43,230 nt of DNA from a virus. The stretch's first letter is position 1, and every line of letters starts with the position of its first letter. Location: the IMG/VR virus record IMGVR_UViG_3300025704_001179, positions 1-43,230 of that record, one strand, 5' to 3'. The notes beneath the pieces were generated by a model. That model searched no databases. It was given only the letters and a program-made list of their open reading frames with translations, and was not told the DNA's origin. The position numbers and the translations under genes are program-made. This document shows positions 15,847 through 24,034 of the stretch, one piece after another.

Positions 15847-17070
15847 TTAATATCCTAAATTATTAAGTGCATTTGAAGCAACCTGTGCTAATTTTTGATC
15901 ACCAGCTGCAATTTTATTCGATATTTGCGAATCATATGCTGCCTTTTGCGAAGCAGAGGCATTATTATAGTCATTAACACTTACGTTTGGTATTGCTCCA
16001 CTGTTAATTAATGCAGGATTTACTTGATTCTTGATAGCAGGCGATAGTAACAACCCGGCGATTTGACTGCTAGATAATGTTTTTGAATTATTAGATGTTG
16101 TAGTTATAGGTGTTTGTTGATTTTGTGGATCAGGCACCGGCAGTTTATTTTGTGATAGTATATTAGTTACCACTCCACCGATAACACCTGTTGCAACTTG
16201 CTTTAAAATATTTTTGCTCGGACTGTTACTATTACCAAATGCTTTATTTAATAACGCCGAAGTACCTAACCCAATTAATGCAGGCAGTAATCCTTTTTCG
16301 CCGCCGCCTGGGATCATAGCATCATCGAGATAACCTAGTGGGCTAGGTGTTACATCATAACCTACACTTTGATCTGCAAATCCTGCTGGAGTGTCTCCAG
16401 CAACAGTGCCGCTAGTATATTGTACTGCTTCGTATGCAACACTCATTGTGTTTTCATTGAACTCACTGCCATTACTGTTAACATCGCCATGATCCCATGC
16501 TGTTAACAAAGGATTAACTAAAGTATATGCTACCCAATTTCTGCGTGACAATTGATAAATTGTAATGCTTTTAAAAAATGGATTTCTTTTGCTATTATCT
16601 AGACCGTAACTGGGCACTCTAGCAAAATACTTGTCTCTAGGTCCATATGCACCGTCAACTCCGTTTGTAACTTTATTGGCATCAACAAAATAATATCTGT
16701 AGTATTCTTCTAGTAATGCTCTAGTTACACCAGTATTATCATCGTGAAACGTAATTCTACAATCTTCGTAGTCAACTCGAGTTTGTACATTCTTTTTACG
16801 ATTGTATTGTTGTTTGTTTTCTACACTTGCTCTAAAACTAGGCAAGTCTGCACTTTTAACTAATACTCCTAATTCTTTTTGAAATCTAAAAACATTTGAA
16901 GTTGCACTATTACCTATTTCATCGTTAGGATCAAACCTAACATGATACATGTATTTTGTTTTAGGAGAGAACGCAAAGTTGTTTTGAGTATAGATTTGAT
17001 TTGCGTGACGAGCGTCACGCAAATGTGTCTCAGATTGAAGGTTGAATAGGAATGCATCTTTTAAACTCAT
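15847..17070 (-). CDS. Tail-tube-fold protein, probable gp54/gp48-like tube initiator
   Basis: 407 residues. The N-terminal half looks like a tail-tube fold: MYHVRFDPNDEIGNSATSNV, then FRFQKELGVLVKSADLPSFR, NVQTRVDYEDCRITFHDDNT and SVAYEAVQY. This matches the layout of gp19 (next gene upstream) and of T4 gp54/gp48, which cap the baseplate and start the tube. The C-terminal 150 residues are Gly/Asn/Ser-rich with hydrophobic stretches (LLPALIGLGTSALLNKAFG, ATGVIGGVVTNIL) and may be a flexible or baseplate-inserting tail. The start ATG is 5 nt from a late-promoter motif. A gp54 assignment is likely but not proven. Confidence 0.55.
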   Translation of the reverse strand: MSLKDAFLFNLQSETHLRDARHANQIYTQNNFAFSPKTKYMYHVRFDPNDEIGNSATSNVFRFQKELGVLVKSADLPSFRASVENKQQYNRKKNVQTRVDYEDCRITFHDDNTGVTRALLEEYYRYYFVDANKVTNGVDGAYGPRDKYFARVPSYGLDNSKRNPFFKSITIYQLSRRNWVAYTLVNPLLTAWDHGDVNSNGSEFNENTMSVAYEAVQYTSGTVAGDTPAGFADQSVGYDVTPSPLGYLDDAMIPGGGEKGLLPALIGLGTSALLNKAFGNSNSPSKNILKQVATGVIGGVVTNILSQNKLPVPDPQNQQTPITTTSNNSKTLSSSQIAGLLLSPAIKNQVNPALINSGAIPNVSVNDYNNASASQKAAYDSQISNKIAAGDQKLAQVASNALNNLGY

Positions 17071-17075
17071 ACTAA

Positions 17076-17083
17076 TATTTATC
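17076..17083 (-). promoter_or_regulatory. Late promoter motif, possible leaderless start
   Basis: Minus strand GATAAATA, then TTAGT and the ATG at 17070. There is no room for a Shine-Dalgarno, matching the arrangement at 11630. Confidence 0.55.
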
Positions 17084-17110
17084 CTTACGAATTATCTGCG
17101 TATATAAAGA

Positions 17111-17141
17111 AAAGCGAAGATTGTCAGACAATCTCCGCTTT
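17111..17141 (-). terminator. Terminator downstream of gp19
   Basis: On the minus strand AAAGCGGAGATTG TCTGA CAATCTTCGCTTT, followed by TCTTTATATA. The stem is 12 pairs with one mismatch (A against C in the middle) and a 5-nt loop. It ends gp19 transcripts before the next late promoter. Confidence 0.75.
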
Positions 17142-17172
17142 CTATATAAAACACCAACCTTAACTAAGCGTA

Positions 17173-17817
17173 TTAGCCAGTAACAGTTGTTCCGCCTGTT
17201 GACGCTGCAATTGCTCTTGCAGTTGCTTCGCCGATGCCTTCGAATGATTCGTCTGCACCAAACTGGATAGCGTTATCGTAACTAATACTTAGTGTAGTTG
17301 TTACTGCTTCGTTAGTAGCATATGCTAGTGAGTTGTAGTTAGCTGATTCAATGTAGCAACCTATTAATCTAAAGCGATCAATAACTGTTGCACCGTTTGC
17401 ACCATTTCCACCGTCTAGTATTTCGATGCTAGTTTGGAATTTGTATGAGCCACTTGATACTGCACTTGACTGCTCGAAGAAATCGAACTGCTTTTGTAGC
17501 TGCTGACCAACAACTTTTTGTACGTTGTTGTTTGCATCTTCGCGTAGTGTAAGTGTAATTGGTTCCCATGTGTGCTTACCTGCAAGATATGTTTTGCTGT
17601 TGTAAGCTTCAATTGTCATTTTTTCAAAACTTACGTTTGGACGAGTTACGTCCACTACTTGTCTTGAAATTTCTCTTGTACCATCTGGTCCACCAGTAGT
17701 ACCAAAATTATCTAGTAATACTCTAAAGCGATACTGTAGTTTAGGCATCAATAATGATGAGTTACTTCCAGCGCCTTCAGTAGGTACACTAATATTTTGT
17801 AAAGTTGTGATTGGCAT
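17173..17817 (-). CDS. gp19: Tail tube protein gp19
   Basis: 214 residues (T4 gp19 is 163). It forms the inner tube of the contractile tail. Landmarks are KLQYRFRVLLDNFG, then RPNVSFEKMTIEAYNSKTYL and WEPITLTLREDANNNVQKVV, then SSGSYKFQTSIEILDG and FRLIGCYIESANYNSLAYAT. This is the usual tube fold of two beta sheets and a helix. AGGAGAACATA gives a good Shine-Dalgarno before the ATG at 17817, with a late promoter directly upstream. It lies between the sheath gene and the gp54-like gene. Confidence 0.9.
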   Translation of the reverse strand: MPITTLQNISVPTEGAGSNSSLLMPKLQYRFRVLLDNFGTTGGPDGTREISRQVVDVTRPNVSFEKMTIEAYNSKTYLAGKHTWEPITLTLREDANNNVQKVVGQQLQKQFDFFEQSSAVSSGSYKFQTSIEILDGGNGANGATVIDRFRLIGCYIESANYNSLAYATNEAVTTTLSISYDNAIQFGADESFEGIGEATARAIAASTGGTTVTG

Positions 17818-17833
17818 TATGTTCTCCTATACA

Positions 17834-17841
17834 GTATTTAT
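17834..17841 (-). promoter_or_regulatory. Late promoter of gp19
   Basis: Minus strand ATAAATAC, then TGTATAGGAGAACATA and the gp19 ATG. The wider string ATAAATACTGTATAG is identical to the one upstream of gp18 (21269-21283). Confidence 0.75.
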
Positions 17842-17846
17842 GCCTC

Positions 17847-17874
17847 AATGAGTGGAGGTAAAACTCCACTCATT
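17847..17874 (-). terminator. Hairpin downstream of gp18
   Basis: Perfect 11-bp stem AATGAGTGGAG / CTCCACTCATT with a 6-nt loop, starting 12 nt after the gp18 stop. No T-run follows on the minus strand; the gp19 late promoter starts within 6 nt. It may be a transcript-end processing or stability hairpin rather than a strong terminator. Confidence 0.65.
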
Positions 17875-17885
17875 ATGTGCGCATA

Positions 17886-20800
17886 TTATCCTAGTGCTGC
17901 AATTTCGCCTGTGTTCTTAATACGCAACGGAATGTAAATAAATTCAATTGCTTTTACTGGCTCAATAGCAATGTCTAAGTATAGCTCATTTCTATCAATT
18001 CTTGCAGGTGTGTTGTTTGATTCATCACACACTACTAAGAAGTCATAAAGTGCTCTTAGTGCTACTAGTTCTAGTAACAGTGCATCTGCTGCTGCTTTAA
18101 CTTGATCACGTGTGATCTTGTCATTTGGCTCAAACAAGTATGGTTTTGCCAACAGCTCTAGCTGTCCACGTAAGTAAACAGTTAGACGTGCTACGTTTAC
18201 ACGATCCAATGCACTTGCATTTCTTGCACGAGTCTTCTGTCCAAATACAACAAGTCCTGCACCACTAATAAATGTGATTGGGTTTATGCTGTTGCTGTAC
18301 AATGTATCGCGCTGTCCAGTGTTTAGTGCTACTGAAACAAATTCGCCTTCGCTATTAATGTAACCTGAACTTGTAGCATTGCTTACGCCACCACGTCTTG
18401 TACCTGCTGGAGCAAACCAGGGAAACGCAACTTGGTCGTTTAGTATAATAGTACGTAATGCCATGTGTGATGCTGGAACAACAATGTTATTACCTGCATT
18501 ATCACTTGTAAAGCCTGCGCCATAATACATAGCCATGTACTCGTCAAAGCTAACTGCACCATTGTCGTTATCTTCTAGTGCTAGTTTAACGTTAGTTGCC
18601 CATTCATTCAATGAAGTTGCATCTGGTGTTAAACGTAATGGTGTGTCACCAATAACAAATGCTGTTAAGCGTCTATCATAGTTTAGTGTGATCATTTCAC
18701 CAATTAGCTCTGGGTAACCTGGAGCTGCAATTAAGTTAAACTGACGACTTTCTTCGTCACGGATATCTTGGTTACTGTTAACAGTTGCTTGTAGTGCTTG
18801 TACAACACTCTTACGCTGTGCGTGACGTCCAAAGCTTCCTGAACCATCTGCTTGGTTACCTGAATCAGTAACCCAACGATGTGGGTAGTAAGCTGCCATT
18901 GGAGCGCCAGCATCTACGCCACCTTGACGAACGTTTTTAGCTGTTAAGTCAACATAGTTACGTTCAAAACGCTTAACGTTAAATCCGCTTCTGCGTAGAT
19001 TCCATAGCAACATACCTTTTGGATATAGTGTAGGATCTGGTGCATCTGTGTCTAGATAATCACTTACTAGTAATTCTGCAATAGTTGCACTTGGTGCATC
19101 GTCTTTTGTGCCGCCTGTATCGCCATCACGTGCATCTGCAAATAGTACACCGTTTTCAGTTGTTTGATCTGCTTTATCCATTAAGATCCAACCACTTGCA
19201 CCTGTTGCTGCAATTGTTGGATTATACTTGTAAATTGCTGGATAATTTTCAACATCTGCTGTACTTACCCAAATATCGCCTTCTACTAGATTATTGCCGT
19301 TGTCTTGCTTAATAGGTGCTGTTGCTGAAACCATCGGTCCTTCTGCGTTAGTTCCGCTATATGGACTTGAATCAGCTGATAAGCCAGTACCGCCAACATA
19401 GTTTAATCCAACCCATGTGTCGCCATTATGTACCATAATATCTACTTCGTCAACAACACTACTATACCATAATTGTCCGTGTGCAGGTAAACTTAATGGA
19501 ACTGAACCAGATGCTGTGTAAGTTAGTGGCTTCCAGTTAGATGCTACTAATCCAGTTGCATTTGGTCCTACATACAAGTTTACTGTATTTGCTGCACTAA
19601 ATCCGTATAATGCTAATCCACCGTCGGTGTCAACAATCTTAATGTCGCCGCCTAGTTTGTGCTGGATTACAACTCTATTTTGTGCGTCAACTAGTGCTAT
19701 AACATTTGTTAAACCTTTTGCATTAATTGCTGCTGCTAATAAATCTGCGTCAGTAGTTGCACCTGTAGTTATAACACTTACTGTTACAGGAGCAGTCATT
19801 GCTGCTGTGTTTGCTCTTGTTTCAGATAAAGTAAATGTATAAGTACCTGCTGCAACACTAGTAACTACTGTACCAGTAATGCTTGTTGCTCCTGCTGATG
19901 CTCTTGTAAAGATTTTGTAGTTACCAATAGGATTAGCAAGTTCGTCTACATTAACATTAACATAAAGTGCTCCAGTTAATAAGTTTGTGCCACCGCCAGT
20001 TTTATCAAGCCCATAAATTGCGCCTTGTGGCGTAGTGTAAAGTGGTGCTGTTACAGTTGACCATAGCTGTGTAGCTGTGCTGTACTGCTTAACACTCAGT
20101 TTTGCGCCACCGTTTGGTGTAGTTGTTTTAATCCAAACTGAGCCACTCGGTGCTGGTGTTGTGTCGCCTGATTTAAATTCAGGGACGCTAGTGTGTGGTG
20201 CTGGCTGTAGTCTCGGTGTACTATAGGTAGCTGCTGTAAGTCCTAAGTCTCCTAGCAAGTCGCCTGATCCGCCAGCTGCAATAGCAACTTTACTATCAGC
20301 TGTTCCGCCAGTTGATGCACTTAAACTATTGCCGTAAATTTCAATTGAACCATCAACTAGTGCTGCCGATACCCCTGCAATTCCTGCTGCATTAATAATT
20401 GAAACAAGATCTGCAATATTTGTTTCAGCACCTGTAAAGTTTACAGGAGTAGTATTAATTACTATTCCTTCACTTGCTGCACCTGCTGTTGTTAAGTCAG
20501 GGTTACTTGCTGTACCGCGTGTAACTGCCCAACTTGCTTTCCAGTTGTCGCTGCCTACTTCTACCCAAGTGCCGCGATTTGTTAATCTTTGAGCTGTTGT
20601 ACCGTAACCTGGTGTTTTGTAGTACAAACGGTTCATTGTATCGTTTGCGTCTACAGCATAGTCGCCAATTTGACCGATTGATGCTTTCGGCGCACTAGCT
20701 AAACCTGCGCTTAAATCAGTAACTACAGTTAATACTGTTGGTGTTTTTGCTGTAAATGTTTGGCCGCCTGTTACTGTAATTGCTGCGCTATTCCATTCGA

Positions 20801-21239
20801 GAATTCCAAAATTGCTTGTTGAAGTGTCAAACCAGTAAGCGCCATTTGCTGGATCGCCGCCTGGTGCTGATGCACTTGCTGTTAATTCTGCTGTGTCTAA
20901 ATTAGCTCTTACAACGTATACACGATTCGACACGCCTAGTGCTGAATAAGCAGCTTGTAAGCCATACTCATTAAGCTCGCCACCGTGGATCATATTGCCG
21001 TTGTTGTCGCTGTAAAATAAAGGGTCGCCAAATGTTTCACCAAGCTCTCGTTGACTAGTGATCAAATATGGTTTTCCTGCGTTTGCTGTAATTGTACCTG
21101 CTGCTGTTCCTGTCCCACTGCTTCTAGTTTTATTACTAGCAGTAGCAACAAAGATCATAGGTACCGTTCCAGCTGATGCTGGAGTGTAGAAACTTTCGTC
21201 AATTACATTGACTTCTACGCCTGGTGATACTAATGCCAT
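17886..21239 (-). CDS. gp18: Tail sheath protein gp18, enlarged
   Basis: 1117 residues against 659 in T4. It forms the contractile sheath. The N-terminus MALVSPGVEVNVIDES and the region up to SNRVYVVRANLD are sheath-like. The C-terminal 400 residues hold the conserved sheath core: IAAPGYPELIGEMITLNYD, PWFAPAGTRRGGV, NPITFISGAGLVVFGQKTR, ARLTVYLRGQLELLAKPYLF and EFIYIPLRIKNTG. Between them is an insertion of several hundred residues with repeated Gly-Asp-x-Trp units, probably a surface-exposed domain. I use the ATG at 21239 (AGGAGAATAAC upstream) rather than the longer frame from 21302, which runs into the promoter. Confidence 0.93.
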   Translation of the reverse strand: MALVSPGVEVNVIDESFYTPASAGTVPMIFVATASNKTRSSGTGTAAGTITANAGKPYLITSQRELGETFGDPLFYSDNNGNMIHGGELNEYGLQAAYSALGVSNRVYVVRANLDTAELTASASAPGGDPANGAYWFDTSTSNFGILEWNSAAITVTGGQTFTAKTPTVLTVVTDLSAGLASAPKASIGQIGDYAVDANDTMNRLYYKTPGYGTTAQRLTNRGTWVEVGSDNWKASWAVTRGTASNPDLTTAGAASEGIVINTTPVNFTGAETNIADLVSIINAAGIAGVSAALVDGSIEIYGNSLSASTGGTADSKVAIAAGGSGDLLGDLGLTAATYSTPRLQPAPHTSVPEFKSGDTTPAPSGSVWIKTTTPNGGAKLSVKQYSTATQLWSTVTAPLYTTPQGAIYGLDKTGGGTNLLTGALYVNVNVDELANPIGNYKIFTRASAGATSITGTVVTSVAAGTYTFTLSETRANTAAMTAPVTVSVITTGATTDADLLAAAINAKGLTNVIALVDAQNRVVIQHKLGGDIKIVDTDGGLALYGFSAANTVNLYVGPNATGLVASNWKPLTYTASGSVPLSLPAHGQLWYSSVVDEVDIMVHNGDTWVGLNYVGGTGLSADSSPYSGTNAEGPMVSATAPIKQDNGNNLVEGDIWVSTADVENYPAIYKYNPTIAATGASGWILMDKADQTTENGVLFADARDGDTGGTKDDAPSATIAELLVSDYLDTDAPDPTLYPKGMLLWNLRRSGFNVKRFERNYVDLTAKNVRQGGVDAGAPMAAYYPHRWVTDSGNQADGSGSFGRHAQRKSVVQALQATVNSNQDIRDEESRQFNLIAAPGYPELIGEMITLNYDRRLTAFVIGDTPLRLTPDATSLNEWATNVKLALEDNDNGAVSFDEYMAMYYGAGFTSDNAGNNIVVPASHMALRTIILNDQVAFPWFAPAGTRRGGVSNATSSGYINSEGEFVSVALNTGQRDTLYSNSINPITFISGAGLVVFGQKTRARNASALDRVNVARLTVYLRGQLELLAKPYLFEPNDKITRDQVKAAADALLLELVALRALYDFLVVCDESNNTPARIDRNELYLDIAIEPVKAIEFIYIPLRIKNTGEIAALG
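19180..20845 (-). repeat. Trp-motif repeats in the sheath insertion
   Basis: At least five degenerate copies of a short unit with the form G-x-x-W/Y-x-x-(S/T) ... x-W. Examples are PANGAYWFDTSTSNFGILEW, then NRLYYKTPGYG to GTWVEVG, GSVWIKTT to QLWSTV, GQLWYSSVVDEV to GDTWVGL, and EGDIWVSTADVE to SGWILMD. They look like beta-hairpin decoration repeats. A similar unit is found in gp14 and gp15. Confidence 0.6.
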
Positions 21240-21275
21240 GTTATTCTCCTGTTGGATGTTAGTGTTTTCTATACA

Positions 21276-21283
21276 GTATTTAT
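21276..21283 (-). promoter_or_regulatory. Late promoter of gp18
   Basis: Minus strand ATAAATAC followed by TGTATAG, then a leader of about 30 nt with AGGAGAATAAC before the ATG at 21239. Confidence 0.75.
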
Positions 21284-21339
21284 TATAATAGACACAAAAC
21301 ACCTAGCATATACCACAGAAAAAGGTACCAAAAAGGTGA

Positions 21340-21347
21340 GCTAAATA
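21340..21347 (+). promoter_or_regulatory. Late-promoter-like motif upstream of the HNH gene
   Basis: Plus strand GCTAAATA, then CGAC and the ATG at 21352. This is the same close spacing seen at 11630 and 17076, on the other strand. AAAGGTGAG just upstream could instead be a ribosome site at longer distance. Confidence 0.4.
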
Positions 21348-21351
21348 CGAC

Positions 21352-21687
21352 ATGAGACCATTATGCAAGTGCGGGCTGCGTCCAGCTGCAATAAACTATA
21401 AAAAGAACAACAAAACTTACTATCGTAAACTGTGCGAAAAATGTTTACGCAACGGATTAGGTCACGGGATACCATTTTGGAAGCAGCGCGGGTACGAAAA
21501 GAAAAGCGTATGTGAAAAATGTGGATTTAAATCAAAGCATGACGAACAGTTTAACGTATTTCACATAGACGGTGACTTAGTTAATTGTCGGCCTAATAAC
21601 TTAAAAACTATCTGTGCTAACTGTCAACGTATTATGCAAAAAGAAGGGGTACGTTGGAAACAGGGTGATTTACGACCTGACTTCTAA
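21352..21687 (+). CDS. HNH-type zinc-finger endonuclease-like protein
   Basis: 111 residues. Paired cysteines make zinc sites: CKCG at the N-terminus, LCEKC near residue 29, VCEKCGFKS near 53-61 and TICANC near 88. Between the last two pairs, FNVFHIDGDLVNCRPNNLKT carries the H...N...N pattern of HNH nucleases (HIDGD, then the N-N-L before the last cysteines). HNH proteins of this type occur as free-standing or homing nucleases in T4-like phages. It is the only plus-strand gene in this part and overlaps the kinase-like gene by 18 nt tail to tail. Confidence 0.7.
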   Translation: MRPLCKCGLRPAAINYKKNNKTYYRKLCEKCLRNGLGHGIPFWKQRGYEKKSVCEKCGFKSKHDEQFNVFHIDGDLVNCRPNNLKTICANCQRIMQKEGVRWKQGDLRPDF

Positions 21688-22176
21688 GTAACACATTAGT
21701 CTATCTAAATTAAATTTCAAATCATCTAATGTACCATTGTTGTCAATAGTATAATCTGCCATCCATTGTTCAAGACTCATACTGTCTTTTGATTCAGGAG
21801 GAAGATGATCGCTACGATCAACCCAAATAGCATAATCAAACACACCAGTATTTTTCATAGCGTGGAATTCTTTTTTGTTTCTTAATCCGCAGTAGATATC
21901 ATATTCGGCAAACATTTCTCTGCCCAAAGTTGCTGCGTCAGGTATATTATAATCACAAATAGCTTCGTACCATTCTTGACGATGATTGTGTCTATCAGCA
22001 TAGCACTGTTCTTCGTCAGTGTACCCGTATTTGTCTTTTAGATCATTATAGATAAACAACTTGCTACAGAACTTACTACTGCTTTCAAAACTATAACCAT
22101 ATTTGTCGCGAAGCATTTCACATACAGTGTCTTTACCGTGTCTACCATGGCCAATAACTAATAGTTTCAGTTTCAT
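21670..22176 (-). CDS. P-loop kinase, dNMP-kinase-like
   Basis: 168 residues. The N-terminal KLKLLVIGHGRHGKDTVCEM is a P-loop (GxxxxGKDT) typical of phage deoxynucleoside monophosphate kinases and related nucleotide kinases. Further features are SSSKFCSKLFIYNDLKDKYG, RQEWYEAICDY, YCGLRNKKEFHAM and AIWVDRSDHLPPESKDSM, the last a lid-like segment. It would supply dNDPs for phage DNA synthesis; the exact nucleotide is not predictable. T4 gp1 is longer (241), so this is a compact form. A strong sigma70-type promoter precedes it, with AGGAGAACAAT as SD. Confidence 0.65.
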   Translation of the reverse strand: MKLKLLVIGHGRHGKDTVCEMLRDKYGYSFESSSKFCSKLFIYNDLKDKYGYTDEEQCYADRHNHRQEWYEAICDYNIPDAATLGREMFAEYDIYCGLRNKKEFHAMKNTGVFDYAIWVDRSDHLPPESKDSMSLEQWMADYTIDNNGTLDDLKFNLDRLMCYLEVRS

Positions 22177-22198
22177 ATTGTTCTCCTATAATTATATT

Positions 22199-22226
22199 AT
22201 TATAACAGAACTTATGTATTTGTCAA
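22199..22226 (-). promoter_or_regulatory. Consensus sigma70-type promoter of the kinase-like gene
   Basis: Minus strand TTGACA (22226-22221) and TATAAT (22204-22199) with a 16-bp spacer. Both hexamers are perfect. The -35 box overlaps the end of the methyltransferase gene. It drives the kinase-like gene at 22176. Confidence 0.75.
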
Positions 22227-22859
22227 CCTTGATTTATTCTTAATAATAAAGAAATTTGCGGCGCGAGTAATATGTTTGTATACATTTTTATCTTTAGAAT
22301 ATTCGTCAACTGCGTCAATTATTCCTTGGAACCTCGGTAGATAATCGTCGCCACATACAATCGAAACATTAGAAAATATTGATAACCATTGTTTCATAAC
22401 TTCATATTCATGTCTATCATCGAGATATACTAAATCCCAATTGTTTGTAAATTCTTTACTTACAATCCAGTCATCGGAATCCATTTCCCAAACTGTTTTT
22501 ATTATTTGTTGATTAGGATGATATGATATAAACTTATCAAATATTTCTCTTTGTGTAGTGTTTCTTTTATTGCATTTCCAAATAAAACTTGCTATTATAG
22601 GATTTATTCTTTTATAATTTGTATATTGACTTTTATGAAGCCACTTACTAGTTAAGCGAAAGTTATCTAATACACAATAAGTTGATGTAGGCGGTAGCGC
22701 ATCTAACCAAGCCCAAGTACTTCTGCCATAGCCGCAACCTATTTCTAATACTCGAGGATTTTCTGGAAGCTCTGCTACTAAGTCTTTATATTCTCGATGC
22801 TGGATACTGTTAGTCCAGCCTGGGACGTCCAACGGCTTATTGATTTTGAGTTTTCTCAT
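22212..22859 (-). CDS. Class I SAM-dependent methyltransferase
   Basis: 215 residues from the ATG at 22859, which is preceded by AAAGGACTAGGT; a frame from 22880 would remove that site. Motif I is PRVLEIGCGYGRSTWAWLDA near residues 36-55, and STYCVLDNFRLTSKWL carries the acidic SAM contact. WDLVYLDDRHEYEVMKQWL is the post-motif II segment typical of methyltransferase_24-like enzymes, in which an Asp-Asp-x-His pair binds metal or substrate. The target is unknown; a sugar or small molecule fits this phage's many sugar genes. Confidence 0.75.
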   Translation of the reverse strand: MRKLKINKPLDVPGWTNSIQHREYKDLVAELPENPRVLEIGCGYGRSTWAWLDALPPTSTYCVLDNFRLTSKWLHKSQYTNYKRINPIIASFIWKCNKRNTTQREIFDKFISYHPNQQIIKTVWEMDSDDWIVSKEFTNNWDLVYLDDRHEYEVMKQWLSIFSNVSIVCGDDYLPRFQGIIDAVDEYSKDKNVYKHITRAANFFIIKNKSRLTNT

Positions 22860-22887
22860 ACCTAGTCCTTTATAACACAAATACTAG

Positions 22888-22895
22888 ATATTTAT
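22888..22895 (-). promoter_or_regulatory. Late promoter motif upstream of the methyltransferase
   Basis: Minus strand ATAAATAT, followed by CTAGTATTTGTG and then the ribosome site AAAGGA before the ATG at 22859. Confidence 0.5.
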
Positions 22896-22899
22896 TCAT

Positions 22900-23136
22900 T
22901 CAATCGTAACCTAATACAGCAACTCGATTTATTTCTTCTGCTTCTCGTTCTGCCCATGCTTGCTCAAATCCATGTTCATACTGATCTAAGCATCCAGATT
23001 CATTATTCCACAAACGTTTGAAATAACTTTCGTAATAACCTTCTACAATATCGTCTGGCTCTGATATGGGGATTAGGTGACCTTTAACTAACCAAAAAAG
23101 TCTGTTGGCTTCTTTTCTTACAAATGGACTGCACAC
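22900..23136 (-). CDS. Small hypothetical protein with GTG start
   Basis: 78 residues, not recognised. It starts at a GTG at 23136, with AAAGGAG 6 nt before it, a spacing that favours this start. The protein is VCSPFVRKEANRLFWLVKGH, then a helical acidic stretch EPDDIVEGYYESYFKRLW and a second amphipathic stretch EQAWAEREAEEINRVAVLGY. It is rich in Trp and Tyr. The stop lies in the promoter region of the next gene downstream. Confidence 0.6.
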   Translation of the reverse strand: MCSPFVRKEANRLFWLVKGHLIPISEPDDIVEGYYESYFKRLWNNESGCLDQYEHGFEQAWAEREAEEINRVAVLGYD

Positions 23137-23158
23137 AATGTAACTCCTTTGTTATATT

Positions 23159-23166
23159 GTATTTAC
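23159..23166 (-). promoter_or_regulatory. Late-promoter-like motif upstream of the small ORF
   Basis: Minus strand GTAAATAC followed by AATATAAC and AAAGGAG. One mismatch from the ATAAATAC form seen at neighbouring genes. Confidence 0.4.
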
Positions 23167-23202
23167 AGCATACGTAAATGTTAGCGTAAACTCGGGTGTT
23201 TT

Positions 23203-23961
23203 TTAGCCTATTAAGAATCCGTAGCCTGTACCACCTGAAACAGCCATACTAACTTCAACTTCTAGTTTTTCCATTTCAGCTTGTGCTTCTGCTTTTAAGC
23301 TATCGCCATTGAGTGTCGAGCCGCCTTGTGGACCGGCAATAGTAGCAAATTTACTACGTGCTTCGCCTAGCATATACTTACATGCTGCTAGTGTGTAATC
23401 TTTTAACCATTGCACTGCAAGATAATCATTTAGTAATTCACTGTCAGGACGATAGTTATAGCAGTAAAGCAATAGTTCTTCTTCTGCTCTAGGACGCTGT
23501 AACAGCGTAAGTTTTTTGCTTGTGCTGCTCCATTTAAACTCAATAAAGCTGCCGAACATTCTACCTACTAATTCTTGGTGTTGGGAGAACATATCATATG
23601 TTGCTAATCCGCCAAGTTTAGATCCTGACAACAAATATGTATTTGTATAAGCCATGTTAAACGGTTCAAACAAACTGCCGCCGTCTCCGCCGCCAGTACG
23701 TGAACCAATTGATCTACGGAATAGCTTACGCACTTCCATTACTTCGTTTGGTAATATATAATCATTTTGATCTACAACAGTTGTTAAGAACATATACGAC
23801 TCTTCAACAGCATTATCACTACGCTGTCTAAAACGGGTCAATGCCTTGTTAAGTGCAGTTTGATAGTGTATAGGGTCAAGTTCAACATCAACCATACCTC
23901 CGCCGAGGAATGTGTTAACATAATCGTATACTTCTTGTTTTTGTGTTGCTAAATCTGCCAT
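23203..23961 (-). CDS. gp13: Neck protein gp13-like
   Basis: 252 residues (T4 gp13 is 309). The opening VYDYVNTFLGGGMVDVELDP, then HYQTALNKALTRFRQRSDNA and QNDYILPNEVMEVRKLFRR, is the N-terminal layout of gp13-type neck (head-tail connector) proteins of marine T4-like phages, where an acidic conserved pair precedes an Ala-rich helix. RPRAEEELLLYCYNYRPDSE, then WLKDYTLAACKYMLGEARSK, is the usual helical region. GGAGAACTC precedes the ATG. Its divergent neighbour is gp14-like, as expected for neck partners. Confidence 0.65.
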   Translation of the reverse strand: MADLATQKQEVYDYVNTFLGGGMVDVELDPIHYQTALNKALTRFRQRSDNAVEESYMFLTTVVDQNDYILPNEVMEVRKLFRRSIGSRTGGGDGGSLFEPFNMAYTNTYLLSGSKLGGLATYDMFSQHQELVGRMFGSFIEFKWSSTSKKLTLLQRPRAEEELLLYCYNYRPDSELLNDYLAVQWLKDYTLAACKYMLGEARSKFATIAGPQGGSTLNGDSLKAEAQAEMEKLEVEVSMAVSGGTGYGFLIG

Positions 23962-23976
23962 ATGAGTTCTCCAATA

Positions 23977-23984
23977 GTATTTAT
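23977..23984 (-). promoter_or_regulatory. Late promoter of gp13-like gene
   Basis: Minus strand ATAAATAC, then TATTGGAGAACTCAT and the ATG at 23961. It is half of a divergent pair with the motif at 24004. Confidence 0.7.
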
Positions 23985-24003
23985 CGTAACTGCTATCTTA
24001 ACG

Positions 24004-24011
24004 ATAAATAT
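24004..24011 (+). promoter_or_regulatory. Late promoter of gp14-gp15
   Basis: Plus strand ATAAATAT, then ACATAACGAATAGGAGAATAGCT before the presumed gp14 start at 24035. The only in-frame upstream stop for gp14 lies inside this motif. Confidence 0.65.
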
Positions 24012-24034
24012 ACATAACGAATAGGAGAATAGCT

